Assembly (NCBI GenBank): GCA_003116975.1
Contig: BGKB01000017.1
Span: forward strand, 1-64,000
Length of the DNA: 64,000 bases
DNA from: Aurantiochytrium sp. KH105
Taxonomy: Eukaryota > Sar > Bigyra > Thraustochytrida > Thraustochytriidae
Direction: 5' to 3'
Shown: piece by piece, positions 19,683 to 28,664 of the stretch
Numbering within the stretch: the stretch's first letter is position 1
How the letters are laid out: every line of letters begins with the position of its first letter
Position numbers and translations under genes: made by a program
Notes under the pieces: generated by a model
The model's database searches: none
Told to the model about the DNA's origin: nothing
Seen by the model: the letters and a program-made list of their open reading frames with translations, nothing else

Positions 19683-21900
19683 TTAGCCACGCATACGAAG
19701 TAATTTGTCCAACTGGCGAATCTTCGCATGCGCAGCGTCGAGCTGGAGCGTGAGATCATACCTTTCATGGTCATAATGTTCCAATCTTGCATGAGCTTCG
19801 TTGCGATCCGCTAGCAATGCGTCGTACTCCCGTTGCAGCTGCGCCATCGCCTCATTGTGACGTGAAACCAGATTCTTCTCGAGACCTTCGAGCGCTGCTA
19901 ATTTCGCCTTGCGTTCTTCCTTTTGTGCTTCCAGGACACGCCGCTTCACCGTGCGTTCGACTTCCTCCTCAGACATGCCCTTGGCTGCCTCGGCCTGCTC
20001 GGTAAGCTTCGTCGTAATCTCCTCAATCTCGGAATTCTTCTTGCCCTCCATCCACTCGGCACCATACTTGGCAGCCTGTTCAACACGGTCATTGAAAAAC
20101 TTTTCGTTTTCTTCCAGCTCCGCGACGCGCGCCCGAAGCTCATTCACCTCTGCCACCACGGCTTCGGCATTGAGCGTCGAATCAGCCGCCGAACTTTCCG
20201 AAAGATACACCACGGCCCCTCCGCTGCTGCTGCGCAGCGTCATCATCAATCGCGTGTTATCTTCGCGCAGATTCTCCACTTGCTCCGAGAGCAGCTTCAC
20301 GGTGGCCTCTTGATTCTGAGGGCTCACGTCGTGAATGAGCGCTTGCAGCTCTTGCAGCTCCGTCAGCTTGGAAGAGCTCGTGATCATGGCTTTGCACTTG
20401 TCCAGACGTCGCAGCGCGTCCGAGAGCCGCTTCGAGTTATCTGTCATGGACGCTTCTGCGCTCGCAGCCTCCCTGACGACAGTCTCTTGCAGTTTCACCA
20501 GATCATGTCCAATCAGCTTGCGGTGCAGCTCTCCAATCACGTTCTGCATCTTGTTTGTGTGTCCGGGCCGCGCTTCGTCTTGCGATTTGCGAATTTCCTC
20601 CTCGAGCTCGCGTTCGAGCTCAAGGGCGGCTTTGAGCGGCTCAAAGTCAGCCGCCGTCAGCCCCAGCTCCGTCGCCGCGTTCAGACAGTCGGTGAGTTTG
20701 ATTCGATTCCGCTTTTCCATGGCAAGTTTAAGATCCTGGCCCAGCTGCACCTCCTGCGCCTTGCGCACCATGCGCGGTTCCGCCTGGCGCAAAAGCTTCG
20801 AGTCGTATCCTGCCTGCCATGCCAGCGCGATGGCGCGCACGAGCGACTTGAGTTGCCCACTATTCATCGCCGAGGTCAGCAGCATTTTGATCTGCATGAA
20901 CACCTCGTCAGAGTCGTCATCCTCTGCCTCCTCCAGCTCTGCGGGCGAGCGGCGCTCTCCTTGCAGATGCAGCGAGGGCCGCAGGCCTCCGAAGAGCACC
21001 TCTTGCGCGAGATCCTCCTCCGTCGTCGCCTTTCGCAGGATCGCGGCCGTGTCCGCCATCTTGCTTGCCGGCGTCGCTCTGCACCTCCACTTTACGCTGC
21101 CGCTGCCGCTGCTGCTGCCGCAGATGCCGTCGCTCTCGCTGCTGCTCTCCCGCCCGCCGCGCCCGCGCGCCGCGCCCTGCCTCCGCCGCGCCGCGCCGCC
21201 GCGCCGCCGCTCGCCCGGAAAAGTCGGTTTCGGGGTCTGCCTTCTTTGCACGCCGCGGCTGCGCTCGCCCGCCCGACTGCGCTCGCAGCTCGCTGCCCCG
21301 TCTGGTCAGAGCTCGTTGCAGGGAAAGCGAAGCGGGCGAGCGCAGCGGAGCAAACGAAGAGCGCTGGCAGCGGCCGCGGCGGACTCCTCGGGCCGCGGAG
21401 ACGGAGACGCTCGCGCTCTGACGCCCGCGGGGGCAGAGCGCCTCGGGTCTGGGCGCGCCCGAAGCCGGCCGCGGCGCGGGGAGAGCTTGCGGGAAGGCGC
21501 GCCGGGATGGAGGAGAGGGCCGAGGCGCAGACGCGGACCGGGACCGGAGCGCGAGGAGAAGAAGAGAGCGAGCGAGCGAGCGGACAGGGCGTCCCGGACG
21601 ACAGGCAGTGCGGCGAGGTCAGCTGGAGCTGCAGCTGGGGTGCTGGCTGGGATGCTGGCTGGGATGCTGGCAGGGATGCTGGCTGGTGTGAAGCGTTGAC
21701 GAAATCGTCATCGGCAGCGACACCGGCGCCGAGCGTAGCAGGAAGGCTAGGTGGCCCGCCAAAGAAGAACGAGGAATGAGTGAGTGGTGAGGCCTCTGAG
21801 AGTAAACTGAACCGATACGGGAGATGAGGCCGGTCCCGCACGCACGCGCCTTCGTCAAGCACGCGTTCGCCCATTTCGATTTCTTGCTCGTTGACGAATG
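19610..21900. repeat. Tandem duplication, unit 1
   Basis: The unit includes the coiled-coil gene, a short 3' flank (about 19610-19682) and an upstream block (about 21813-21895, with GCCGGTC.CGCACGCACG and GTCAAGCACGCGTTC). All three parts recur in the same order at about 22190-24370. The DNA between the start codon and the upstream block is not obviously conserved. Confidence 0.8.
19683..21059 (-). CDS. Coiled-coil protein, tandem paralogue 1
   Basis: A 458-residue protein starting MADTAAILRKATTEEDL. The N-terminal third (to about 140) is a mixed helical region with conserved-looking segments (QEVLFGGLRPSLHLQGERR, VFMQIKMLLTSAMNSGQLKS). The remainder is a long, nearly continuous coiled coil rich in Glu, Lys, Arg, Ala and Leu, ending KIRQLDKLLRMRG. 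No enzymatic motif, signal peptide or membrane segment is visible. It may be a structural, centriolar or scaffold protein, but nothing here decides this. The neighbouring gene at 22325-23701 encodes a protein of exactly the same length with no indels. The upstream in-frame sequence (to 21251) is low-complexity, so the ATG at 21059, shared with the paralogue, was taken as the start. Confidence 0.85.
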   Translation of the reverse strand: MADTAAILRKATTEEDLAQEVLFGGLRPSLHLQGERRSPAELEEAEDDDSDEVFMQIKMLLTSAMNSGQLKSLVRAIALAWQAGYDSKLLRQAEPRMVRKAQEVQLGQDLKLAMEKRNRIKLTDCLNAATELGLTAADFEPLKAALELERELEEEIRKSQDEARPGHTNKMQNVIGELHRKLIGHDLVKLQETVVREAASAEASMTDNSKRLSDALRRLDKCKAMITSSSKLTELQELQALIHDVSPQNQEATVKLLSEQVENLREDNTRLMMTLRSSSGGAVVYLSESSAADSTLNAEAVVAEVNELRARVAELEENEKFFNDRVEQAAKYGAEWMEGKKNSEIEEITTKLTEQAEAAKGMSEEEVERTVKRRVLEAQKEERKAKLAALEGLEKNLVSRHNEAMAQLQREYDALLADRNEAHARLEHYDHERYDLTLQLDAAHAKIRQLDKLLRMRG

Positions 21901-22251
21901 GTGGGCGAGGGTTAAAAGTTCGTATTGTATCGTATTTTCGGTCGAACGTGGTCGTCTCGAGGCATTGGGACTTGGCATGGCTTGGCCTGGTTATTGCTCC
22001 AAAGAAATAAAGAGGACTTGACTTGAATGCTTGATTGGAAATAATCTAAAGACATCATGACTCGACCTGGCATCTTGAAATGTCTCGTGACTCATCTTGA
22101 TTTGTCTGCTTGCTTATTTCACTTGATGGGACGGCAAAGAAAGTAGATCATGATTGAGAATGTGCGCAGGGCACAGAAAAGAAAATAGAAAAAGGTCGCT
22201 GACCGCCGTCATTAGAAAGCGAGAAAGACACCCGCTCTTCTCTCTCTCTCT

Positions 22252-22321
<70 letters not shown>

Positions 22322-22324
22322 CTT
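21060..22324. other. Intergenic region between the tandem coiled-coil genes
   Basis: The first 700 bases are GC-rich leader and promoter of paralogue 1, including short GATGCTGGCTGG repeats (about 21638-21690). The duplicated upstream block lies at about 21813-21895. Then comes AT-richer spacer and a TTGC tetranucleotide array (about 22251-22320) immediately downstream of paralogue 2. Confidence 0.7.
22251..22320. repeat. Tetranucleotide microsatellite (TTGC)n
   Basis: About 17 uninterrupted CTTG/TTGC units just beyond the stop codon of the minus-strand gene at 22325, hence likely in its 3' UTR. The equivalent position of paralogue 1 has only short CTCTCG repeats, so the array expanded after the duplication. 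Confidence 0.95.
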
Positions 22325-23701
22325 TTACCCATGCAAACGAAGCAATCTCTCCAAACGGAGATTTTCGGCACGAACCTCGCTAAGCTGGAGCGTGAGCTCG
22401 TGCCTTTCTTGATCAAAATGTTCCAACCTTGCATAGACCTCGTTGCGGTCCGCTAGCAATGCGTCGAACTCCCGTTGCAGCTGTGCCATCGCCTCATTGT
22501 GACGTGAATCCAACTTCCTAGAGAAACCCTCGAGCGCTTTTACTTTCGCCATGCGTTCCTCTTTTCGTGCTTCCAGGACACGCCACTCCACCGTGCGTTC
22601 GACTTCCTCCTCAGACATGCCCTTGGCTGCCTCGGCCTGCTCGGTAAGCGTCCTCGTAATTTCCTCAATCTCAGCATTCTTCTTGCCCTCCATCCACTCG
22701 GCACCATACTTGGCAGCCTGTTCAACACCGTCATTGAAGGACTTTTCGTTCTCTTCCAGCTCCGCGACGCGCGCCCGAAGCTCATTCACCTCTGCCACCA
22801 CGGCTTCGGCATTGAGCGTCGAATCAGTCGCCGAACTTTCCGAAAGATACACCACGGCCCCTCCGCTGCTGCTGCGCAGCGTCATCATCAATCGCGTGTT
22901 ATCTTCGCGCAGATTCTGCACCTGCTCTAGGAGCAGCTTCACGGTGGCCTCTTGATTCTGAGGGCTCACGTCGTGAATGAGCGCTTGCAGCTCTTGCAGC
23001 TCCGTCAGCTTGGAAGAGCTCGTGATCATGGCTTTGCACCTGTCCAGACGTCGCAGCGCGTCCGAGAGCCGCTTCGAGTTATCCGTCATGGACGCTTCTG
23101 CGCTCGCAGCCTCCCTGACGACAGTCTCTTGCAGTTTCACCAGATCATGTCCAATCAGCTTGCGGTGCAGCTCTCCAATCACGTTCTGCATCTTGTTTGT
23201 GTGTCCGGGCCGCGCTTCGTCTTGCGATTTGCGAATTTCCTCCTCGAGCTCGCGTTCGAGCTCAAGGGCGGCTTTGAGCGGCTCAAAGTCAGCCGCCGTC
23301 AGCCCCAGCTCCGTCGCCGCGTTCAGACAGTCGGTGAGTTTGATTCGATTCCGCTTTTCCATGGCAAGTTTAAGATCCTGGCCCAGCTGCACCTCCTGCG
23401 CCTTGCGCATCATCCGCGGTTCCGCCTGGCGCAAAAGCTTCGAGTCGTGTCCGGCCTGCCATGCCAGCGCGATGGCGCGCGCGAGCGACTGGAGTTGCCC
23501 ACTTGCTATCGCCGAGGTCAGCAGCATTTTGATCTGCATGAACACCTCGTCAGCGTCGTCACCCTCTGCCTCCTCCAGCTCTGCGGGCGAGCGGCGCTCT
23601 CCTTGCAGATGCAGCGAGGGCCGCAGGCCTCCGAAGAGCACCTCTTGCGCGAGATCCTCCTCCGTCGTCGCCCTTCGCAGGATCATGGCCGTGTCCGCCA
23701 T
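22325..23701 (-). CDS. Coiled-coil protein, tandem paralogue 2
   Basis: A 458-residue paralogue of the protein at 19683-21059, starting MADTAMILRRATTEEDL and ending NLRLERLLRLHG. The two genes align without a gap at a constant offset of 2642 bases. Differences cluster in the first 100 residues (for example MNSGQLKSLV versus IASGQLQSLA) and in the last 90. The central part, from about residue 97 to 205, is identical at the DNA level over about 325 bases, including synonymous sites. This suggests a recent duplication or gene conversion. Function is unknown, as for paralogue 1. The in-frame sequence upstream of the ATG (to 23935) is a Gln/Ala/Thr low-complexity stretch unlike that of paralogue 1, and is taken as leader. 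Confidence 0.85.
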   Translation of the reverse strand: MADTAMILRRATTEEDLAQEVLFGGLRPSLHLQGERRSPAELEEAEGDDADEVFMQIKMLLTSAIASGQLQSLARAIALAWQAGHDSKLLRQAEPRMMRKAQEVQLGQDLKLAMEKRNRIKLTDCLNAATELGLTAADFEPLKAALELERELEEEIRKSQDEARPGHTNKMQNVIGELHRKLIGHDLVKLQETVVREAASAEASMTDNSKRLSDALRRLDRCKAMITSSSKLTELQELQALIHDVSPQNQEATVKLLLEQVQNLREDNTRLMMTLRSSSGGAVVYLSESSATDSTLNAEAVVAEVNELRARVAELEENEKSFNDGVEQAAKYGAEWMEGKKNAEIEEITRTLTEQAEAAKGMSEEEVERTVEWRVLEARKEERMAKVKALEGFSRKLDSRHNEAMAQLQREFDALLADRNEVYARLEHFDQERHELTLQLSEVRAENLRLERLLRLHG

Positions 23702-24515
23702 CCTGCCGCCTCTGCAGCTTTCTGGATTTTCTCCTGCTCGTGCTCTTCCTCTTGCTGCTGCCGCTGCTGCTGTTGTTGCCGCCGCTGCTGTTCTTGTTGC
23801 TGCTGCTGCTGCTCTTGCTGCTGCTCTTCCGCCTCGACACCGCCGCCGCTGTCGCCGCTCGACGGAGAAGTCTGTTCTTGGTTTTCGGGGTCTGCATGCA
23901 CGGGCGCGCGGGCAGGCGAGCACGCACGCAAGCAAGCGGGAGAGCGCAGCGCGCGGGCTTGTTGGAGTGCCGACTGGGAGAACCAGGGCCGAGACTGGGA
24001 GAACCAGGACCGAGATGCAGCTGGGACCGGATTTGGGAGAACGAGGTGAAGAGAAGAGAACTTCAAAAGAAGAGAAGACCGAGGAGGAGGGAGAAGAAGA
24101 GGGCGACTTGATCAGAGACAGGCAGTAGTGCAGCTAGCTAGCTCAGCTCGCTCAGGTGCTTGCTTGAAGCTTTGGAGAAATCAGCCGCCAGCAGCAGCAC
24201 ATTGGTAGCAGCAGAGATGAATGAGTATGTGAGTGACTCTGTGAAGTAAGAGGCCAGAGTGAACCGACAGTATATCGATACAGGAGATGGGGCCGGTCTC
24301 GCACGCACGGACGCACGGACGGACTCACGTCAAGCACGCGTTCACCCTTTTGATTTCTTGCTTGCCGACGATTAAGATTGAAAGGCCAAGCACACAAGCA
24401 AGCGCACGAGCAAGCAAGCGCACAAGAGAGATGGCGACGGTTCGCGCATGAAAAATGAAAGGTATAGAAAAGAAGAAAAACAGTTGCAGATTAGTAAATT
24501 GGGGATTGATCATCA
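23702..24515. other. Leader and promoter of coiled-coil paralogue 2
   Basis: Contains a CTG/CTT-rich stretch (about 23735-23835; CAG-rich on the transcribed strand), GC-rich leader, then the duplicated upstream block, and finally A-rich sequence before the TTC27 stop codon. No additional gene was seen. Confidence 0.7.
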
Positions 24516-27500
24516 TCATTTCGGCAAGTCATCCTCGAGGGGCGTGTACACGGTCGCAGGAAGATCCTCATTGGCTTTGAGCTTGTCGACGACCGAGCGC
24601 GCGAGCTGCGAAGCTTGCGAGAGGGCAGACTCCCGAGCAGCGGCGTCCGAGACGAGGGCAGGGTCGCGCTCAGCGTGATCCGCAAAACGCGCGACGAGAT
24701 CTTGCGCAACGCTAACGATGCGCTCGGCCTTCAGCTCCTCACGCTCCCAGCCGACCTCTTGCTGCATAAGCGAACGCATGCGCCTCACCAAGCAGTCGCG
24801 AACCTGGACCAAATCACCAACGCCTTCGTAATAGATGCTCATCACCTTCCACATGTTGGGCTCGCTCTTGCACTTGGCACGCATCTTCTCAAAGAGTGCC
24901 TCCAGCTGCGCGCGCAGCGAGGCTGTCAGCTCCGCACTCATGCCTCCCTCAGAGGCACTCGGCGCGTGCGGGTCTCGCTCCTTGTTATCCTCCTTCTCCT
25001 CGTTGACGCCGCCGTCATTCCCAGATTCCGCAGCACCGCTCTTTTGCGTAAGCGCGTCAACCAAAACGAGCAGACTCTGCAGGTCCACCATATCTGCCAC
25101 GGCCTCGCCGCTTCCCCCGCGCACATCTACCAAGTTGCTCATGCCGTCAATGGCCATGCCCCACTGATGCGTGTTCACTGCAAGCAAAATGTAGTTTTCC
25201 CAAATCTTCCAGTTCGACCGCGACTGGCGCACCGCCTCGGCAACCGCCTTGAGAGCCGCCGGATAGTCTCCGAGCTGCACCAGCACAGAGCTGAGGTTGG
25301 CCCACGAGTCACCGCTATCCGGATCCTGACGCGTCACATGAGCAAAGGCCGTACGCGCCAATTTCCACTGCTCGAGTCGCATGGCGCACGAGCCAAGACG
25401 GAACCAGCTCTCCGGAAACAAAGGATTGATGCGCAGAGCATCTTGTAAATGGTCAGCACTCTCTTGCAAATCCCCGCGGTTAAAGGCCAAGAGAGCCCAC
25501 TCGCGCTTGGCGCGCGCGTGACGCTTGCCACTGAACTCCCACGCCTTGCGGTACCAGTCCTCGTCCTGCAGCAGGCCACCCAAGACGCACATAAGATGCG
25601 CAGAAGGCTGCACAGCCAAACGTTCACGCACAAGCTTCTCCGCGCGCGCGCGCTTTTCCATCATCACCAGACAGTCCACAGCCTCTTCCCAAAGCCGCAC
25701 CTCTTCATAAATCTGAAGCGCGCTGCCGGCAGCGCCCACCTCGCGGTACAGTGCAGCGAGTCCACGCTTGAGCTCCCACACGGCAGGCCACGCAAGCGCG
25801 TGCAGAAACGCAAGACGTTCCGTCACTGGAGCCGCCTCGTCCAGATCGCGCTGCTTGGGTTGAAGAGGCGTAAGACGGTTCGTCTGCTGGTCCACAAGCA
25901 CTTGCATTTGCAAGATGGCACGCTCCTTCGTCTTGTTCCGCTCGAATTCGAGCTGCGACTTGATCAGGAGCGCCGTCGAGTACACCATCCAGTTCTCAGG
26001 GCTCTGAAGCACGCGCTCCACGTACGCCAACATCTCCTCTGCGGTCAATCCTTCCATCGCGTAGCTATTCTTCACGTCCATGCACAGTCCCAAGACGATG
26101 CACTGGTCCAACAGACTCAGGGTCCCGCGTCGCATGCGCGCCTCTTCGTCGTCAACCTCGGCGCCCAGCTGAACTTGCTCATGCAGCGGGGTCTCCGCGT
26201 CCACTTCCTCGAGTTTGATCTTGGGAATGCCAAGCACAGATGTCTGGCCCATTCCCTCTGCCGATAGATCCTCTTCGCCTTCTACTGGGACCGGCGCAGA
26301 GGAAGAAGAGGAAGAAGAAGAAGAAGAAGTGACTCCTGCCGATGTGGTCGTGGCAGACGCTGACTCGCTTGGCGAAGGCTGTTTCGTCGTTGACGAGGCT
26401 GCCAAGAGGATAAGCTGCGTCTTCTCTTGACGCTGGAACTTGGTACGCTTGCCCAGCGCGCCAGTCATCTGAATGTTCAACTGAGCTGCCTCCTTGGCCT
26501 CGGCAAAAGCTTGCTTGGCACGATCGGCAGCCTTGAACTTGTGCCGTGCCACGCCACACTCGATCCACACGCTCGCGAGAAGAAGCTTGTCATCAGGATA
26601 CATGAGATCCACGGCGCGCAACGTGCGCCGAAAACCACGCTCCGCCTCTTGCTCCAGACTCGGCGCAGCCGCGTCTTTGGCCTCGAGTGTTTCCTGATGG
26701 ACCACGGCGGACCGCGCCGCCCACCATCCCGAAGTCAACAAATGTCGCAGAGCACTCCGCACGCTCGAGGCGATTTCCTCTTGCGGCTTGCTACTCACTC
26801 CACCCTGCGTGCCTTGCGTGGACGCCATATTGATACCTGCCTCGTCATCGTCGCTGTCGCCGCCAAAGTCGGCATCCTCCATCACGGCCCCGGCCTCATC
26901 GACGAGCTTGGCCTCCTCGAGCATATCCGTCGGATCCACGGCGCCCGGAGCCACTGTCGGGTTAGCCACCACGCGCAGAATCACGCGTGCGACATGCAAA
27001 AAGTGCAAAAACTTGGCGTCGCGATACACCTCTTCACCGTTGGCGCCCAGCATCAGGGCAGCGCGGGCATGCAGTTGCGGGAAAGCGTCGAGATTCTCTT
27101 CAAACCGACTTGTGTCCTTGCCAGCAATAGCCGCCGACGCCTTGGCGTCCGCTTCGAGCGCAGACAGAGCCGTCTCCAGGTACCTGACCCCAGGTTCCTG
27201 CTTGTCGGATGCTGCTCCTGGCGTCGCCGTCGTCTCGGCATTCGCGCCATCGTACACGTTGCGCAAAAACGGAAGCGGGTACATGGGCTCCACGGCGCTC
27301 TCTGATACGGGCGGGCCGGTCCAGTTGGCTTGCACAAAGAGATGCAGACAGGCAATACCAGCAAACATGGTCGCCACGGCTCGCAAAGCGCGCTGGTTCA
27401 CATGATCTTCAGGGCTCGAAACGCTGGGATCTTTAAAACTCTTGCGGCCGACGCAAGGGCCAAGGCCCTGGTCAATGTGCTCCACGACTCGCTCGTGCAA

Positions 27501-27953
27501 GAACCGGCCCTCGCGATTCTTGACCCGACTCACCGAGTACCCCTTGGTGTCCTCGGGGGCGAAGATGCCGCTCACAGCTGGCGAAGAAAGAGCCTCAATA
27601 AAATCTCCACGCGCCAATGCCACAGCCATGCGCAGCACCTCGAGCTGCAAGTCCTTGACCTCTGGGTCATCGGCAAGGGCTTGCCGTTCTTCCGCTTCGG
27701 CTTCGGCCTTGGTCAACATGAGCTCGAGGCCCTCGACGTTGCTTTCGAGGGTCATGCGCTCGACGAGACGCAGCGAAAACAGGGGATCTGCGACGCCGAG
27801 GCCCCGTTTCTTGCCATTGCAATTCGCGAGGTCCTGGCCATTGACGACCTCGTCATCACCGTCGTCCTCATCGGGCAGCTCGTAGTCCTCCGGAAGCCCC
27901 AGGAACTCGTTCAGATCTGCGTCGGAGCTCGAGTCTGACGCCGTGTCCGCCAT
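24516..27953 (-). CDS. TTC27: Tetratricopeptide repeat protein 27 (TTC27/Emw1) homologue
   Basis: A 1145-residue protein starting MADTASDSSSDADLNEFLG. The C-terminal half carries consecutive TPR helices (about residues 800-940; for example GDLQESADHLQDALRINP and DSWANLSSVLVQLGDYPAAL). They are preceded by the region typical of TTC27, including WELKRGLAALYREVGAAGSA and LWEEAVDCLVMM. In yeast the homologue Emw1 is essential and linked to cell-wall integrity; the human protein is a poorly understood TPR protein. This copy is longer than the human (about 840) and yeast (about 900) proteins because of an acidic N-terminus and a Ser/Ala/Thr-rich insertion around residues 530-565. It is divergent from the HDAC gene across 711 bases. 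Confidence 0.9.
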   Translation of the reverse strand: MADTASDSSSDADLNEFLGLPEDYELPDEDDGDDEVVNGQDLANCNGKKRGLGVADPLFSLRLVERMTLESNVEGLELMLTKAEAEAEERQALADDPEVKDLQLEVLRMAVALARGDFIEALSSPAVSGIFAPEDTKGYSVSRVKNREGRFLHERVVEHIDQGLGPCVGRKSFKDPSVSSPEDHVNQRALRAVATMFAGIACLHLFVQANWTGPPVSESAVEPMYPLPFLRNVYDGANAETTATPGAASDKQEPGVRYLETALSALEADAKASAAIAGKDTSRFEENLDAFPQLHARAALMLGANGEEVYRDAKFLHFLHVARVILRVVANPTVAPGAVDPTDMLEEAKLVDEAGAVMEDADFGGDSDDDEAGINMASTQGTQGGVSSKPQEEIASSVRSALRHLLTSGWWAARSAVVHQETLEAKDAAAPSLEQEAERGFRRTLRAVDLMYPDDKLLLASVWIECGVARHKFKAADRAKQAFAEAKEAAQLNIQMTGALGKRTKFQRQEKTQLILLAASSTTKQPSPSESASATTTSAGVTSSSSSSSSSSAPVPVEGEEDLSAEGMGQTSVLGIPKIKLEEVDAETPLHEQVQLGAEVDDEEARMRRGTLSLLDQCIVLGLCMDVKNSYAMEGLTAEEMLAYVERVLQSPENWMVYSTALLIKSQLEFERNKTKERAILQMQVLVDQQTNRLTPLQPKQRDLDEAAPVTERLAFLHALAWPAVWELKRGLAALYREVGAAGSALQIYEEVRLWEEAVDCLVMMEKRARAEKLVRERLAVQPSAHLMCVLGGLLQDEDWYRKAWEFSGKRHARAKREWALLAFNRGDLQESADHLQDALRINPLFPESWFRLGSCAMRLEQWKLARTAFAHVTRQDPDSGDSWANLSSVLVQLGDYPAALKAVAEAVRQSRSNWKIWENYILLAVNTHQWGMAIDGMSNLVDVRGGSGEAVADMVDLQSLLVLVDALTQKSGAAESGNDGGVNEEKEDNKERDPHAPSASEGGMSAELTASLRAQLEALFEKMRAKCKSEPNMWKVMSIYYEGVGDLVQVRDCLVRRMRSLMQQEVGWEREELKAERIVSVAQDLVARFADHAERDPALVSDAAARESALSQASQLARSVVDKLKANEDLPATVYTPLEDDLPK

Positions 27954-28664
27954 GGCTGCTAACCTCCTCGCAAGTGGGTCTGCTCGCTTCGTCGCGCAGG
28001 GCTCGCTCCGTCCGGACCCGACCTTCCTCGGGTCTTTGTTCTCGATTTACCGCGCGACAATCTCTCGATCGCGCCGCTCCACGAGCGATTCTGGAATGCG
28101 CAGAGAATAAATAGTATACGTGCGCTCGCTCCCTTTCGTGGCCACCCACGAGGGGCTCTGCGGCGGCCCTTTAGCCCACTTGCGCCCCCGCAAAATCCCA
28201 TTTTCACTGCTTCTATACCGCACTTGCGCGCCGCCGTTTGTCACTGTTGTTCCACCTCGCGTTCCAGCCGTTCTTTCATGATTTTTTTCTTTTTTTCTTT
28301 CTTTCTTTCTGTGTAAAGCTTTTTTTTTTCCTTTTTTGGTCGGTCGGCAAATCGAGATCGACGCGGAGATCACGGGAGCGTGCGCGTGCGGGCGCGCGCG
28401 GACGGCGAGGGCGGCGAGAGCTTGTCGGCAGGCAGGTCGGCCGGGACGCGCCAGGAACTTGCGCGCATACCCGGGTTTAGTTTGGCTGCCCGCGAGAGTG
28501 ACGAAGCGCACCGCCCCAAGGCACGCCGCGTGTCAACCACCTTTCTTCTGCTTTGACCCTGGCGTATCTTCAGGCCCAAAGACCAATCTCCTTGCCTGAC
28601 TTGGATAGCTCGTTGCACGGCAGCACGGAAAGAAGTGCGAGATATACTCGCCGAGCTTGCCGAG
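27954..28664. promoter_or_regulatory. Divergent promoter region between TTC27 and HDAC
   Basis: A 711-base region between two opposed start codons. It includes T-rich tracts (about 28278-28340), an AT-rich patch (GAATAAATAGTATACG near 28104) and GC-rich shores. No specific factor site was identified. Confidence 0.6.

Larger units (their letters stand above)
22190..24370. repeat. Tandem duplication, unit 2
   Basis: Second copy of the unit at about 19610-21900: 3' flank (about 22190-22250), coding sequence, and upstream block (about 24285-24368). The upstream block lies about 590 bases from the start codon here against about 770 in unit 1. Confidence 0.8.

Noticed and set aside
19923-21779. 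Plus-strand open frame (618 codons) opposite coiled-coil paralogue 1
   Set aside because: Similar antisense frames arise opposite both paralogues because of codon bias; the part beyond the gene is low-complexity.
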